Shown one piece after another: positions 41,846 to 49,079 of a stretch of 64,000 nt of DNA; position 1 is the stretch's first letter; the number at the start of each line of letters is the position of its first letter. The notes beneath the pieces are model-generated. The model did no database searches, was not told the DNA's origin, and worked only from the letters and a program-made list of their open reading frames with translations. Position numbers and translations under genes: made by a program. Origin of the DNA: Myxococcales bacterium (lineage in GTDB: Bacteria > Myxococcota > UBA796 > SXON01); NCBI GenBank assembly GCA_009692585.1, contig SHYX01000004.1:106829-170828 (forward strand). Direction: 5' to 3'.

Positions 41846-42658
41846 GTGGATGTCGACGCGATCCGCTGCGAGCTGGCTGGGATTGGGCTCAACGCCTTCG
41901 GCGTCGCGGATCCGGCGCGGTGGGACGCCAGCGCCGGACCAGAACGCCGGGCGCAGCGGCTGCTTCCAGGAACGCGCGCGATCCTTGTCTTTGGCAGTGG
42001 GGGTCCGGCGCTCTGGAACGCCCTCCTGGGCGAGCTGCGCGCGCATCCGGAGCACCTTTCCGCGGAAGCGCATCCGCTGGACGCCTACGTTCGTCGGGCG
42101 GTCGAGCGGGCGGACCCGGCGCTGGCCGGCGCCCGTCGGCGTTGGTTTTTTGCGGCGGCGGATGCCGAGCTTCACCTCGACTTCCGGGTGCTCGCCGACC
42201 TGGCGGGGTTGGGCGGGCGATCCCGGATGGGCCTCTTGCTCCACCCGGAATTCGGACTCTGGTTGGGGCTGCGCGCCGCTTGTTTCCTCGACCAGGACGT
42301 TCCGTTTTCAGCGCCGATGGAGGCCGATCCCTGCGCCGGCTGCCCCGCTCCGTGCGTCACCGGCTGCCCCGGGGACGCCTTCGTGGACGGGGCGTGGAAC
42401 GTTGACCGCTGCGCTGCATTTCATGAGGCCTCCCGGCGCTGCGCCTCCTCCTGTGATGCACGCGGCGCCTGCCCAAAAGGGGCTGAGCACCGCTACGGTC
42501 CAGAGGAGATGGTGTACCACTACGATCGCGCCGCCGGGCGCCCGCTGCTGCGCGCGTTGGTGGGGGTGTCCGCCGAAGCCGATGGCTTCGAGGGCGTGGG
42601 TCCACATTGGAACAGCTGGCGCAAGAAGGTGGCCGTCGCCTCCCCCCGGGGCCTGTAG
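41846..42658 (+). CDS. QueG-like double [4Fe-4S] reductase
   Basis: About 270 aa from GTG 41846. The N-terminus (RCELAGIGLNAFGVADPARW) resembles epoxyqueuosine reductase, and the C-terminal half has two Cys clusters, CAGCPAPCVTGCPGDAF (about 156-172) and a second, more degenerate one (CASSCDARGACPKG). QueG proteins use cobalamin and two Fe-S clusters. The cobalamin part here is shortened and the second cluster spacing is not the canonical CxxCxxCxxxCP, so the substrate may differ. The stop is immediately followed by the ATG of the ferritin-like gene. Confidence 0.75.
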   Translation: MDVDAIRCELAGIGLNAFGVADPARWDASAGPERRAQRLLPGTRAILVFGSGGPALWNALLGELRAHPEHLSAEAHPLDAYVRRAVERADPALAGARRRWFFAAADAELHLDFRVLADLAGLGGRSRMGLLLHPEFGLWLGLRAACFLDQDVPFSAPMEADPCAGCPAPCVTGCPGDAFVDGAWNVDRCAAFHEASRRCASSCDARGACPKGAEHRYGPEEMVYHYDRAAGRPLLRALVGVSAEADGFEGVGPHWNSWRKKVAVASPRGL

Positions 42659-43399
42659 ATGGGTGTTTTCCGGCGAGCGTGGCTGACGGTCGCCAGCGAG
42701 TTCTCGTGGCGGATCCCGGGTCGGCCCCAGCGCCTGCTCGCGGCCTTTTCCCTCGCGGAACGCGGCAGCATGATGGACATGCTCGCGGCGGTCGAAGCGA
42801 CGACACGTCGCGATATGCGGCGCAAGTACTTCATCCACGCGTTGGACGAGGGCAGGCACGCCCGGATCTTCGCCGACCGCGTTCGCGAGTTCGGTCAGAC
42901 CGGGCGGGCCGACGCGGCGTTGGAAGACAGCGGGCAGCTCGTCGAGGCGGGGATCGTCGGCGGCAAAACGCTCTTCGAACGGTTCGGCGAGGAGAAGTTC
43001 CTGGCGTTCGTCTATGTGGCGGAGGCCGACGCCGTCGAGCAGTTCAACGTCTACCTGGAGCGTGGGCTGCCCGACCCGGCCACGCAGACCACGCTGCGCA
43101 CGATCCTCAAGGACGAGGTGTTCCACGTCGCCTACAGCCGCGCCGAGGTGGAGAAGTTGCGCAAGGAAGGACACGCCGTCGATAAAATGTGTCGCGACCT
43201 GCGGATTGCGCGGGTGTGGGAACGCTACCTGCGCTTCTCGCGCGATATGGGCACGTTCATGAGCGGCATCTGGCTCACGATCCTCTACTTCGTGGTGTTG
43301 GCCCCCTTTCGACTTCTGGCGCGTACAGAGGCGGGGGGCTGGCATCCGGTCGCCGCGCCCGCCACCGACCGCCTCGCGGCGGCGCGCGCCGAGAGCTAG
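42659..43399 (+). CDS. Ferritin-like protein with C-terminal membrane helix
   Basis: A 246-aa protein. Helices contain LAAVEATTRRDMRRKYFIHA, DEGRHARIFADRVREF (Glu-x2-His), YVAEADAVEQFNVYLE and LKDEVFHVAYSRAEVEKLRK (Glu-x2-His), which together form a di-iron four-helix ferritin-like core. A hydrophobic helix (GIWLTILYFVVLAPFRLLA) follows at about 205-223 and should anchor it to the membrane. It starts directly at the stop of the Fe-S gene and ends 3 bp before the carbamoyltransferase gene, so all are one operon. It may be a di-iron oxygenase for the same product. Confidence 0.75.
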   Translation: MGVFRRAWLTVASEFSWRIPGRPQRLLAAFSLAERGSMMDMLAAVEATTRRDMRRKYFIHALDEGRHARIFADRVREFGQTGRADAALEDSGQLVEAGIVGGKTLFERFGEEKFLAFVYVAEADAVEQFNVYLERGLPDPATQTTLRTILKDEVFHVAYSRAEVEKLRKEGHAVDKMCRDLRIARVWERYLRFSRDMGTFMSGIWLTILYFVVLAPFRLLARTEAGGWHPVAAPATDRLAAARAES

Positions 43400-43402
43400 T
43401 CG

Positions 43403-45157
43403 ATGCCCACCTACGTGCTCGGCGTGAGCGCGCTCTACCATGACGCGGCGGTGGCGCTGCTCTGTGACGGCGTGGTGGTGGCGGCGGTGCAGGAGGAGCG
43501 CTTCTCGCGGCTCAAGCATGACGCGAGTCTGCCGGTGCGCTCGGCGAAGTGGTGCCTCGATCGGGCGGGGATCACCGCCGACCAGGTGGACTGGCTGGTG
43601 TTCTACGAAAAGCCGCTTCGGAAGTTCGAGCGCATCCTGACCAACGCGGTCGCGACATTTCCGCGTTCGTACGGCGCTTTCCCGCGCCAGATGCGGGCGT
43701 GGTTGGGCGACAAGCTCTGGCTGCGCGGCAACCTCTGCGCCGCGTTCGGAGTCCGCCCGGAGCGTGTCCTCTTCTCCGAACACCACCTTTCGCACGCTGC
43801 CAGCGCGTTTTACTGCTCGCCCCACGATGAGGCCGCGATTCTGTGCCTGGACGGGGTGGGGGAGTGGGCGACGACTTCGTTGTGGCGCGGCCGCGGTGTC
43901 GACATCGAGCCGGTTGCCGAGGTGCGGTGGCCGCACTCGTTGGGGCTCTACTACAGCGCCATCACCGCCCACCTGGGCTTCGCCGTCAACGAGGGTGAGT
44001 TCAAGGTGATGGGGATGGCGGCGTATGGCGTGCCACGCTTCCGCGCCGAGATGGATCCGCTCCTCCACCTGGAGCCTGGCGGGGGCTTCTCCATCGACAT
44101 GGACAAGTTCTCGTGGCACTGGCACGCCTCCGAGGCTGCGGGCGCCAAGCTGCAGGCGATCCTCGGGCCCTCCCGCTTCCCGGGGACGGCGTTCACCCCG
44201 GCGGCCGCTCCCGGGGACGGCTCGCCGAGCGAGATCGAGGCATGCCAGCGCTACGCGGACATCGCGGCCACGGCCCAAGCGCAGATCGAAGACGCCGTCC
44301 TCCACCTGGCCCGACATGCCAAGAGCGCCGTCGGGGGCGATGCGATCTGCCTGGCCGGGGGGGTGGCGCTCAACTCGGTGGCCAATCACCGGCTGGCCGC
44401 CGAGGGTCCCTTTGCGGACGTCTGGGTTCAGCCCGCTGCCGGCGACGCCGGTGGGGCGCTCGGCGCGGCGCTGTGGGTGTGGCATTCCGTGCTGGGAAAC
44501 CCGCGGGGGCCGGCGCTCCGACGCGCTGACCTCGGTCGTGACACGCCGATCGCCCGCACCCGCGAACTCCTGGAGGACCTGGGCGGCCGCCCCGAGGACG
44601 TCGGCGAGCACGCTCCGGAGCGCGCCGCGGAAGATCTCGCGGCGGGTCGTGTCATCGGCTGGATGAACGGGCGCTGCGAGTGGGGTCCACGGGCGCTCGG
44701 CCACCGTTCGATCCTGGCGGACCCGCGCCGCGCGGCCACGCGCGACCTGGTGAACCAACGCATCAAGTATCGCGAGCCCTTTCGGCCGTTCGCCCCCTCG
44801 GTGGTCGCCGAGGCGGCGGACCGCTACTTCGACATCCCGGCCGCGGCGGCCGCACCGGTCCGCTTCATGCTGGCCACCGCGCCGGTTCGGGAGTCGGCTC
44901 GGGCGGAACTCGGCGCCGTCACCCACGTCGACGGCAGCGCGCGTGTGCAGGTCGTCGACGCCGACGCCTCGTCGGACTACCACCGGCTCATCACCCGTTT
45001 CGGCGAGCTGACCGGAGTCCCCGTGGTGCTCAACACGTCTTTCAACCTCAAGGGCGAGCCCGTCGTCTCCACGCCCGTGGACGCCATGGCGTCGTTCACA
45101 CGGTCGGGCCTCGACGTGCTCTACATCGACGGACTCCGGGTGGAGCGACCGAAATGA
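43403..45157 (+). CDS. NodU/CmcH-family carbamoyltransferase
   Basis: A 584-aa protein of the carbamoyltransferase family. The N-terminal YrdC/Kae1-like ASKHA part has YVLGVSALYHDAAVALL and SEHHLSHAASAFYCSP, where the two His coordinate iron or substrate. The C-terminal part has EWGPRALGHRSILADPR and PVVLNTSFNLKGEPVV. These enzymes transfer the carbamoyl group from carbamoyl phosphate to a hydroxyl of a sugar or secondary metabolite. Its stop overlaps the start of a DUF5989 gene, a partner often found with this family. Confidence 0.93.
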   Translation: MPTYVLGVSALYHDAAVALLCDGVVVAAVQEERFSRLKHDASLPVRSAKWCLDRAGITADQVDWLVFYEKPLRKFERILTNAVATFPRSYGAFPRQMRAWLGDKLWLRGNLCAAFGVRPERVLFSEHHLSHAASAFYCSPHDEAAILCLDGVGEWATTSLWRGRGVDIEPVAEVRWPHSLGLYYSAITAHLGFAVNEGEFKVMGMAAYGVPRFRAEMDPLLHLEPGGGFSIDMDKFSWHWHASEAAGAKLQAILGPSRFPGTAFTPAAAPGDGSPSEIEACQRYADIAATAQAQIEDAVLHLARHAKSAVGGDAICLAGGVALNSVANHRLAAEGPFADVWVQPAAGDAGGALGAALWVWHSVLGNPRGPALRRADLGRDTPIARTRELLEDLGGRPEDVGEHAPERAAEDLAAGRVIGWMNGRCEWGPRALGHRSILADPRRAATRDLVNQRIKYREPFRPFAPSVVAEAADRYFDIPAAAAAPVRFMLATAPVRESARAELGAVTHVDGSARVQVVDADASSDYHRLITRFGELTGVPVVLNTSFNLKGEPVVSTPVDAMASFTRSGLDVLYIDGLRVERPK

Positions 45158-45354
45158 GCGAGCCCAGCGCGCCGTCGGCGCTCGAGACGTGGCTTCTGCG
45201 TTTTGGAACCGCCGGAGCACTCGTGGCCATGCTCGGCCGCGGCAAGCGCTGGTGGATGGTGCCGCTGGTGCTGCTGTTGTTGGTGGTGGGCGTCGGCCTG
45301 CTGTTCTTGCAGAACATCCATTATGTGGCGCCCTTCATCTACATGGTGTTCTGA
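45154..45354 (+). CDS. DUF5989 small membrane protein
   Basis: A 66-aa protein starting at ATG 45154, overlapping the carbamoyltransferase stop (ATGA). One membrane helix (WWMVPLVLLLLVVGVGLLFL) is preceded by a basic RGKR segment and followed by the family C-terminus VAPFIYMVF. DUF5989 genes regularly follow carbamoyltransferases, so it is probably a membrane anchor or partner for that enzyme. Confidence 0.85.
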   Translation: MSEPSAPSALETWLLRFGTAGALVAMLGRGKRWWMVPLVLLLLVVGVGLLFLQNIHYVAPFIYMVF

Positions 45355-45957
45355 GTGGTGCTGGTGCTCCTGGCGGCATGTACCAGCCCGTCTGGCCAGG
45401 GCGACGCCGTCGTCGACTCCGATGACAGCGGTCTCGCGGAGGATTCTGGGGGCGGCCTCGACACCGCAGAGCGGGCCGCGGACGACGCCCGGGTGCGGGC
45501 GCTGACCGAGTTGCCGACCGGCGACACCCAATGTCAGGAGCCGATGCTGGTCCGCTTCACCCAGATCAGCGACGGTGACACCGCGTATGCAGAGCCCGAG
45601 TCGGGAGGAGCGTACTTCAAGGTGCGCTTCATCGGCATCGACACTCCAGAGCTCGCCCATTCGCCGGATCCGGCCGAGTGTTTTTCGGACGAGGCGACGG
45701 CGTTCACCACCGCGGCGCTGCTGGATCGGCTTGCCTGGCTCACCTTCGACGCCGAGTGCCTCGACGTCTACGACCGCACGCTCGCCTACGTGATTCGCGG
45801 GGACGGGGACACCGGCTTCCACAACCGCGTGCTGGCCCGCAACGGCTACGCGTCCGCGTTGGCCATCGACCCGAACACGTCCTTCGAGGCCGAGCTCGCT
45901 GACGACGTGACCGCGGCGCGCCGGGAGAAGGCCGGGCTGTGGGAGAATTGCCGGTGA
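45355..45957 (+). CDS. Thermonuclease-like (SNase) lipoprotein
   Basis: A 200-aa protein from GTG 45355, which directly follows the DUF5989 stop. The lipobox is VLVLLAAC (Cys9). After an acidic linker, residues about 65-195 match staphylococcal-nuclease-like domains: SDGDTAYAEP, VRFIGIDTPE (the catalytic Arg/Asp strand) and YDRTLAYVIRGDG, ending with an ARREKAGLWENC segment. It should be a surface or periplasmic nuclease for scavenging DNA or RNA. Confidence 0.85.
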   Translation: MVLVLLAACTSPSGQGDAVVDSDDSGLAEDSGGGLDTAERAADDARVRALTELPTGDTQCQEPMLVRFTQISDGDTAYAEPESGGAYFKVRFIGIDTPELAHSPDPAECFSDEATAFTTAALLDRLAWLTFDAECLDVYDRTLAYVIRGDGDTGFHNRVLARNGYASALAIDPNTSFEAELADDVTAARREKAGLWENCR

Positions 45958-45964
45958 CGGGCGT

Positions 45965-46007
45965 GGGTCATGCTTGCGTTGACATCGCATGACCCCAGGA
46001 TTACAAC
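45965..46007 (+). promoter_or_regulatory. Promoter of the F0 ATP synthase operon with overlapping inverted repeat
   Basis: TTGACA (45979-45984, perfect consensus) is followed after 17 bp by TACAAC (46002-46007). The inverted repeat GGGTCATGC (45965-45973) and GCATGACCC (45987-45995), with a 13-bp loop, encloses the -35 box. Expected transcription start near 46014 leaves a leader of about 58 nt before atpZ. No T-run follows the inverted repeat, so an operator seems more likely than a terminator for the nuclease gene. Confidence 0.6.
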
Positions 46008-46071
46008 GCGGGCCCGCGGGGGTACCCCCCCCTCCGGCGCTCTTTCCCGCACCCCCGTTGATGGCAGCCTG

Positions 46072-46320
46072 ATGGTCGATCCGAGCATCTGGCGGCAGTT
46101 GGCCCCGGCGATGGCGCAGGTGGGCACGATGACCGGGCTCGTTCTCGGCGGCGTGCTCCTCGGCCTGTGGTTGGACCACCGCTTTGGCACCGCGCCCGTG
46201 CTCGTCGGCGTCTGCGCGTTCGCCGGGCTCGTGGCTGGCGCCCGGCAACTCGCGCGGGGCATTCCGAACGAACCTCCTCATGATCCACCCCCACCTCCAA
46301 CTCCTCCGCCTCCTCCGTGA
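46072..46320 (+). CDS. AtpZ/AtpI-like F0F1 ATP synthase assembly protein
   Basis: An 82-aa protein with two membrane helices (TMTGLVLGGVLLGLWLDHRF and APVLVGVCAFAGLVAGARQL) joined by a short loop with the family motif LGLWLDHRFGT. A Pro-rich tail follows. This is the AtpZ type, which precedes atpI in F0 operons and acts in assembly or in Mg/Ca transport. Its 3' end overlaps the next gene by 41 bp. Confidence 0.8.
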   Translation: MVDPSIWRQLAPAMAQVGTMTGLVLGGVLLGLWLDHRFGTAPVLVGVCAFAGLVAGARQLARGIPNEPPHDPPPPPTPPPPP

Positions 46321-46633
46321 CGCTGTCGGGGCCGCGCTCGTCGTGACCCTGGGCGCCCTGTGTGTGGACGGTCGGGTGGGCTTCGAGGTCGGCGTCGGGT
46401 CGTTCGCGGGCGTGGCCAACGTGGCGTTGTGGCTGGCCGCGGCCAACAGTCTGCGGCAGGGTGGCGCCGGGCAGGCGCTCTTGCCGTTGAAGCTCTTCGC
46501 GGCGGTGGGCATGGTCTGGGTGCTCACCCGCTTCTTGCCGGGTACCGCCGCCTTTATCGGCTTCAGCTCGGCGCTCGTCGGGCTCGCCGCCCGCTCGCTC
46601 GTGGGCGGCCTCTTCCCTGCGAGGGTCGCATGA
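46280..46633 (+). CDS. atpI: ATP synthase subunit I
   Basis: A 117-aa membrane protein with four hydrophobic segments (for example DAVGAALVVTLGALCVDG, GVGSFAGVANVALWLAAANS), in the position of atpI just before subunit a. It aids assembly of the c-ring. The start at ATG 46280 lies inside the 3' end of atpZ, and its stop overlaps the atpB start (ATGA). Confidence 0.75.
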   Translation: MIHPHLQLLRLLRDAVGAALVVTLGALCVDGRVGFEVGVGSFAGVANVALWLAAANSLRQGGAGQALLPLKLFAAVGMVWVLTRFLPGTAAFIGFSSALVGLAARSLVGGLFPARVA

Positions 46634-47502
46634 TCACCGAGCTCATCGGGTCGTTGTTGCAGCAGTCGCTGCGGCCGCTCGTCAGCGGGTTCAACTGGTT
46701 CCACTTCCTGCCGGGGATCGGGGACGGGGGCCTGGGCCGCGCGCTCCACCTCCAGCACCCCGCCGACGGGTGGGTCGTTCCCGGCGCGTGGTTCACCGTG
46801 GCGCTGGTCCTGGGAATGGCGCTGTTGGCGCGCATGGGGCTGGCCCGCGCGATGGCGCGCGAGGGCACCGAGCGCTTCATCCCCGACTCGGGGCTCACCC
46901 CCCGCAACGTCATGGAGATGTTCGTCGAGGGCTACCAGAGCATGGTCGAAGGGGTCCTGGGCACCAAAGAGGCGCCCAACTTCTTCCCGTTCATCGCGAC
47001 GCTGTTCCTGTACATCCTGGTGTCGAATTTCCTGGGGCTCATCCCCGGGAACGCCCCGGTCACCGGAAACTTCTCCAGCAACCTCGCGATGGCGCTTTGC
47101 GTGTTCGTGATGTTCAACTGGGCGGGACTCACGCGCAACGGCTTCTCGTACATCAAGCACCTGTGGGGCCCCATCCTGCTGATGGGTTTCCTGCTCTTCC
47201 CCATCGAGGTCTTCGGCCTGGTGCTCCGGCCCTTCTCGCTCACGGTCCGGCTCACCGCGAACATGTACGCCGACCATATGGTCAGCGGTGCCGTGCGCGA
47301 CGTCGGGGGCGACATGATCGGTCCCCTCGGCAAGGTGCTGGCGCCGGTGCCTTTCTACGTCCTCGGGGCGTTCGTCTGTCTGGTACAGGCCTTCGTCTAC
47401 AGCCTCCTGTCCACGGTGTACGCGGGCCTGTCCACTGCCGACATGTCCCACGGGCACGATGATCACGACCACGAAAAATCTCAATCTACGGATCACGCAT
47501 GA
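46630..47502 (+). CDS. atpB: ATP synthase F0 subunit a
   Basis: A 290-aa subunit a. The essential Arg is in PFSLTVRLTANMYADHM (Arg207), and FLYILVSNFLGLIPG and QAFVYSLLSTVYAGLS are also conserved. It forms the proton or sodium half-channels against the c-ring. The C-terminus ends in a His/Asp-rich tail (HGHDDHDHEK). It is coupled to atpI upstream and atpE downstream by ATGA overlaps. F1 genes are not in the window, so F0 and F1 are in separate operons. Confidence 0.95.
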   Translation: MITELIGSLLQQSLRPLVSGFNWFHFLPGIGDGGLGRALHLQHPADGWVVPGAWFTVALVLGMALLARMGLARAMAREGTERFIPDSGLTPRNVMEMFVEGYQSMVEGVLGTKEAPNFFPFIATLFLYILVSNFLGLIPGNAPVTGNFSSNLAMALCVFVMFNWAGLTRNGFSYIKHLWGPILLMGFLLFPIEVFGLVLRPFSLTVRLTANMYADHMVSGAVRDVGGDMIGPLGKVLAPVPFYVLGAFVCLVQAFVYSLLSTVYAGLSTADMSHGHDDHDHEKSQSTDHA

Positions 47503-47801
47503 AGCCCCTCTTCGCCAACTCACTGCGCATCGCCGCGCTCTTCGCCCTCTCCACCACCGTCGCCTACGCCCAGGACGGCGCGGCCAAGAGCGAGTGGGGC
47601 CCGATCGGCGCCGGCCTCGCGATTGGCCTTGCGGTCCTCGGTGGCGGCATCGGCCAGGGCCGTACCGCCGGGTCCGCGGTCGAGGGCATGGCTCGGAACC
47701 CCCAGGCCGGCAATCTCCTGACCCCGATGATCATCGGCCTCGCGCTCATCGAGTCGCTGGTGCTGCTGGCCTTCGTCATCGCGATCGGCCTGAGCGGCTA
47801 G
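47499..47801 (+). CDS. atpE: ATP synthase F0 subunit c
   Basis: A 100-aa subunit c. Residues 1-24 look like a cleavable signal (LRIAALFALSTTVAYA), an extension seen in some bacteria. Two helices surround the loop MARNPQAGN. The ion-binding Glu is Glu85 in LALIESLVLL, with Ser86 next to it and Gln53 in GGGIGQG of helix 1. The Gln-Glu-Ser set is shared with sodium-binding c-rings, but the Thr that follows in those is Leu here, so ion choice cannot be decided. Confidence 0.95.
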   Translation: MKPLFANSLRIAALFALSTTVAYAQDGAAKSEWGPIGAGLAIGLAVLGGGIGQGRTAGSAVEGMARNPQAGNLLTPMIIGLALIESLVLLAFVIAIGLSG

Positions 47802-47828
47802 ACCGCTTCGGGTGGATACGCCCCGCTG

Positions 47829-47859
47829 CCCCGCCCGGCGCGCGCTTGGCGGGGTTTTT
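47829..47859 (+). terminator. Intrinsic terminator of the F0 operon
   Basis: CCCCGCC, a 12-nt loop, GGCGGGG and TTTTT: a 7-bp G/C stem followed by five T, about 28 bp after atpE. Confidence 0.85.
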
Positions 47860-47912
47860 AGGTCGAGCCCGCGGGAGCGGGCGGCGGCTGCGGTGAACCC
47901 GCGCCCACCTGC

Positions 47913-48299
47913 CTAGATCAGCTCGAAGGCCCGTACCTTGACCGAGCCCTGGATCAGCTCGGCGCGACAGGCCAGGCGGAAGTGGGTGGGGAAGTTGTTC
48001 TCCTTGAGGGTGGCGCGCTCCTTGGCGGTCTGCTCGCTGAGGTTTTCGGCACCGTCGAGGACCTCGACCCGACAGGTGCCGCAGTTGGACTCCGAGCAGC
48101 CGGTGGCGATGGGGCGCTTGAGCTTGGCACCGGCGCCGACGAGGGTCGAGCCGGCGAAGGCCTCGGTGATCTGCTCGGTGCCATCGGGCCCGACGAGGGT
48201 GATGCCGACCTTGGGGATGTCGGGGACCGCGGTGGCGTTGGCGGCGCCGAAGCCGAAGAGCGCGCCGAGCCGGCGGCGAAGGCCGAGAGGGGAAGGCAT
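47913..48299 (-). CDS. 2Fe-2S ferredoxin
   Basis: A 128-aa protein. The cluster motif is GCSESNCGTCRVEVLDG (Cys-x4-Cys-x2-Cys) with the fourth Cys in FRLACRAEL. The N-terminus is a short amphipathic extension before the beta-grasp fold (VGITLVGPDGTEQITEAF). It is a plant-type/adrenodoxin-like electron carrier. Its partner reductase is not in the window. The gene is 21 bp downstream of the rhomboid gene on the same strand. Confidence 0.9.
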   Translation of the reverse strand: MPSPLGLRRRLGALFGFGAANATAVPDIPKVGITLVGPDGTEQITEAFAGSTLVGAGAKLKRPIATGCSESNCGTCRVEVLDGAENLSEQTAKERATLKENNFPTHFRLACRAELIQGSVKVRAFELI

Positions 48300-48320
48300 G
48301 GGGACTCCGTTGGCAGCTGT

Positions 48321-49079
48321 CTAGCGCACAAAGCGCGACGCCGCGAGCAGGGTGAAGGCCACGACCAACGCCCTCGTGAGCCAGCGCACGAGGTCGCCGC
48401 TCTCGCTGTTGTCGGTGATGCGGTTGCCCATGCCGGCGCCGAGGGCCATGCCGCCGAGCATGCCGCCGATGTGGGCGCCGTTGTCGATGAACGGGAGGAT
48501 GAAGCCAAGGCCGAGGTTCGCGGCCACCCACGGCCACAAAAGCGGCCCGAACCAGCGCCGCGTCTTGGGGTGGAGCCTGGCGCCCCACCGCCACCCGAAG
48601 GTCACCATCGCGCCAAGCAGCCCGAACGCGCCCCCACTGGCGCCGACGGTGAGCTCGCTGCCTGCCAGAAGCGACCCCAGCCCCCCGGTGAGTGTCGCGA
48701 CCCAGAAGATGAGCCAGAGCCGGGAGGGACCGTAGACCGCCTCCAGCACCTCGCCCACCGCCCAGATGGCGGCGACGTTCATCAGCAGATGGCCGAGGTT
48801 CCAGTGTAGAAGTCCGTACTCGAACAGGCGATCCCACTCGCCGTGCTGCGCGAGTTGGATGGTTCGACCGCCGAGATCGGTGAGCAGGTCAGGGCTACGA
48901 TTCCAGCCGAAGACCTTCCAAGCGGGCTGGCCGCGGATGTAGTCAAGGGCGCAACTGGTGGCGTACGCGAGGCTCAAAAGCGCGCAGAGCAACAGCGTGC
49001 CGCGAGGGCGATCGCGCAGGTAGAAGTCGAGGCGCTTTTCGGCGCGCTCCCAGCTTCGTTCGGTGGAGGGGTCGGTCAT
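48321..49079 (-). CDS. Rhomboid-family intramembrane serine protease
   Basis: A 252-aa polytopic protein. The catalytic Ser is in ELTVGASGGAFGLLGA and the catalytic His in IDNGAHIGGMLGG, with the supporting HWNLGHLLMNVAAIWAVG (HxxxN type) upstream. Six or so hydrophobic helices are visible. It cleaves membrane proteins within the bilayer. The ATG overlaps the stop of the GT39-like gene (ATGA). Confidence 0.92.
   Translation of the reverse strand: MTDPSTERSWERAEKRLDFYLRDRPRGTLLLCALLSLAYATSCALDYIRGQPAWKVFGWNRSPDLLTDLGGRTIQLAQHGEWDRLFEYGLLHWNLGHLLMNVAAIWAVGEVLEAVYGPSRLWLIFWVATLTGGLGSLLAGSELTVGASGGAFGLLGAMVTFGWRWGARLHPKTRRWFGPLLWPWVAANLGLGFILPFIDNGAHIGGMLGGMALGAGMGNRITDNSESGDLVRWLTRALVVAFTLLAASRFVR

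Noticed and set aside
42308..45220. Very long open frame antisense to the carbamoyltransferase operon
   Set aside because: It is a shadow of genes with G/C-rich third positions. Its translation is Arg/His/Gly-rich without domains, while the plus strand has recognised proteins.
45121..47523. Long open frame antisense to the DUF5989, nuclease and F0 genes
   Set aside because: The plus strand carries well-conserved ATP synthase subunits; the antisense product has no recognisable domain.
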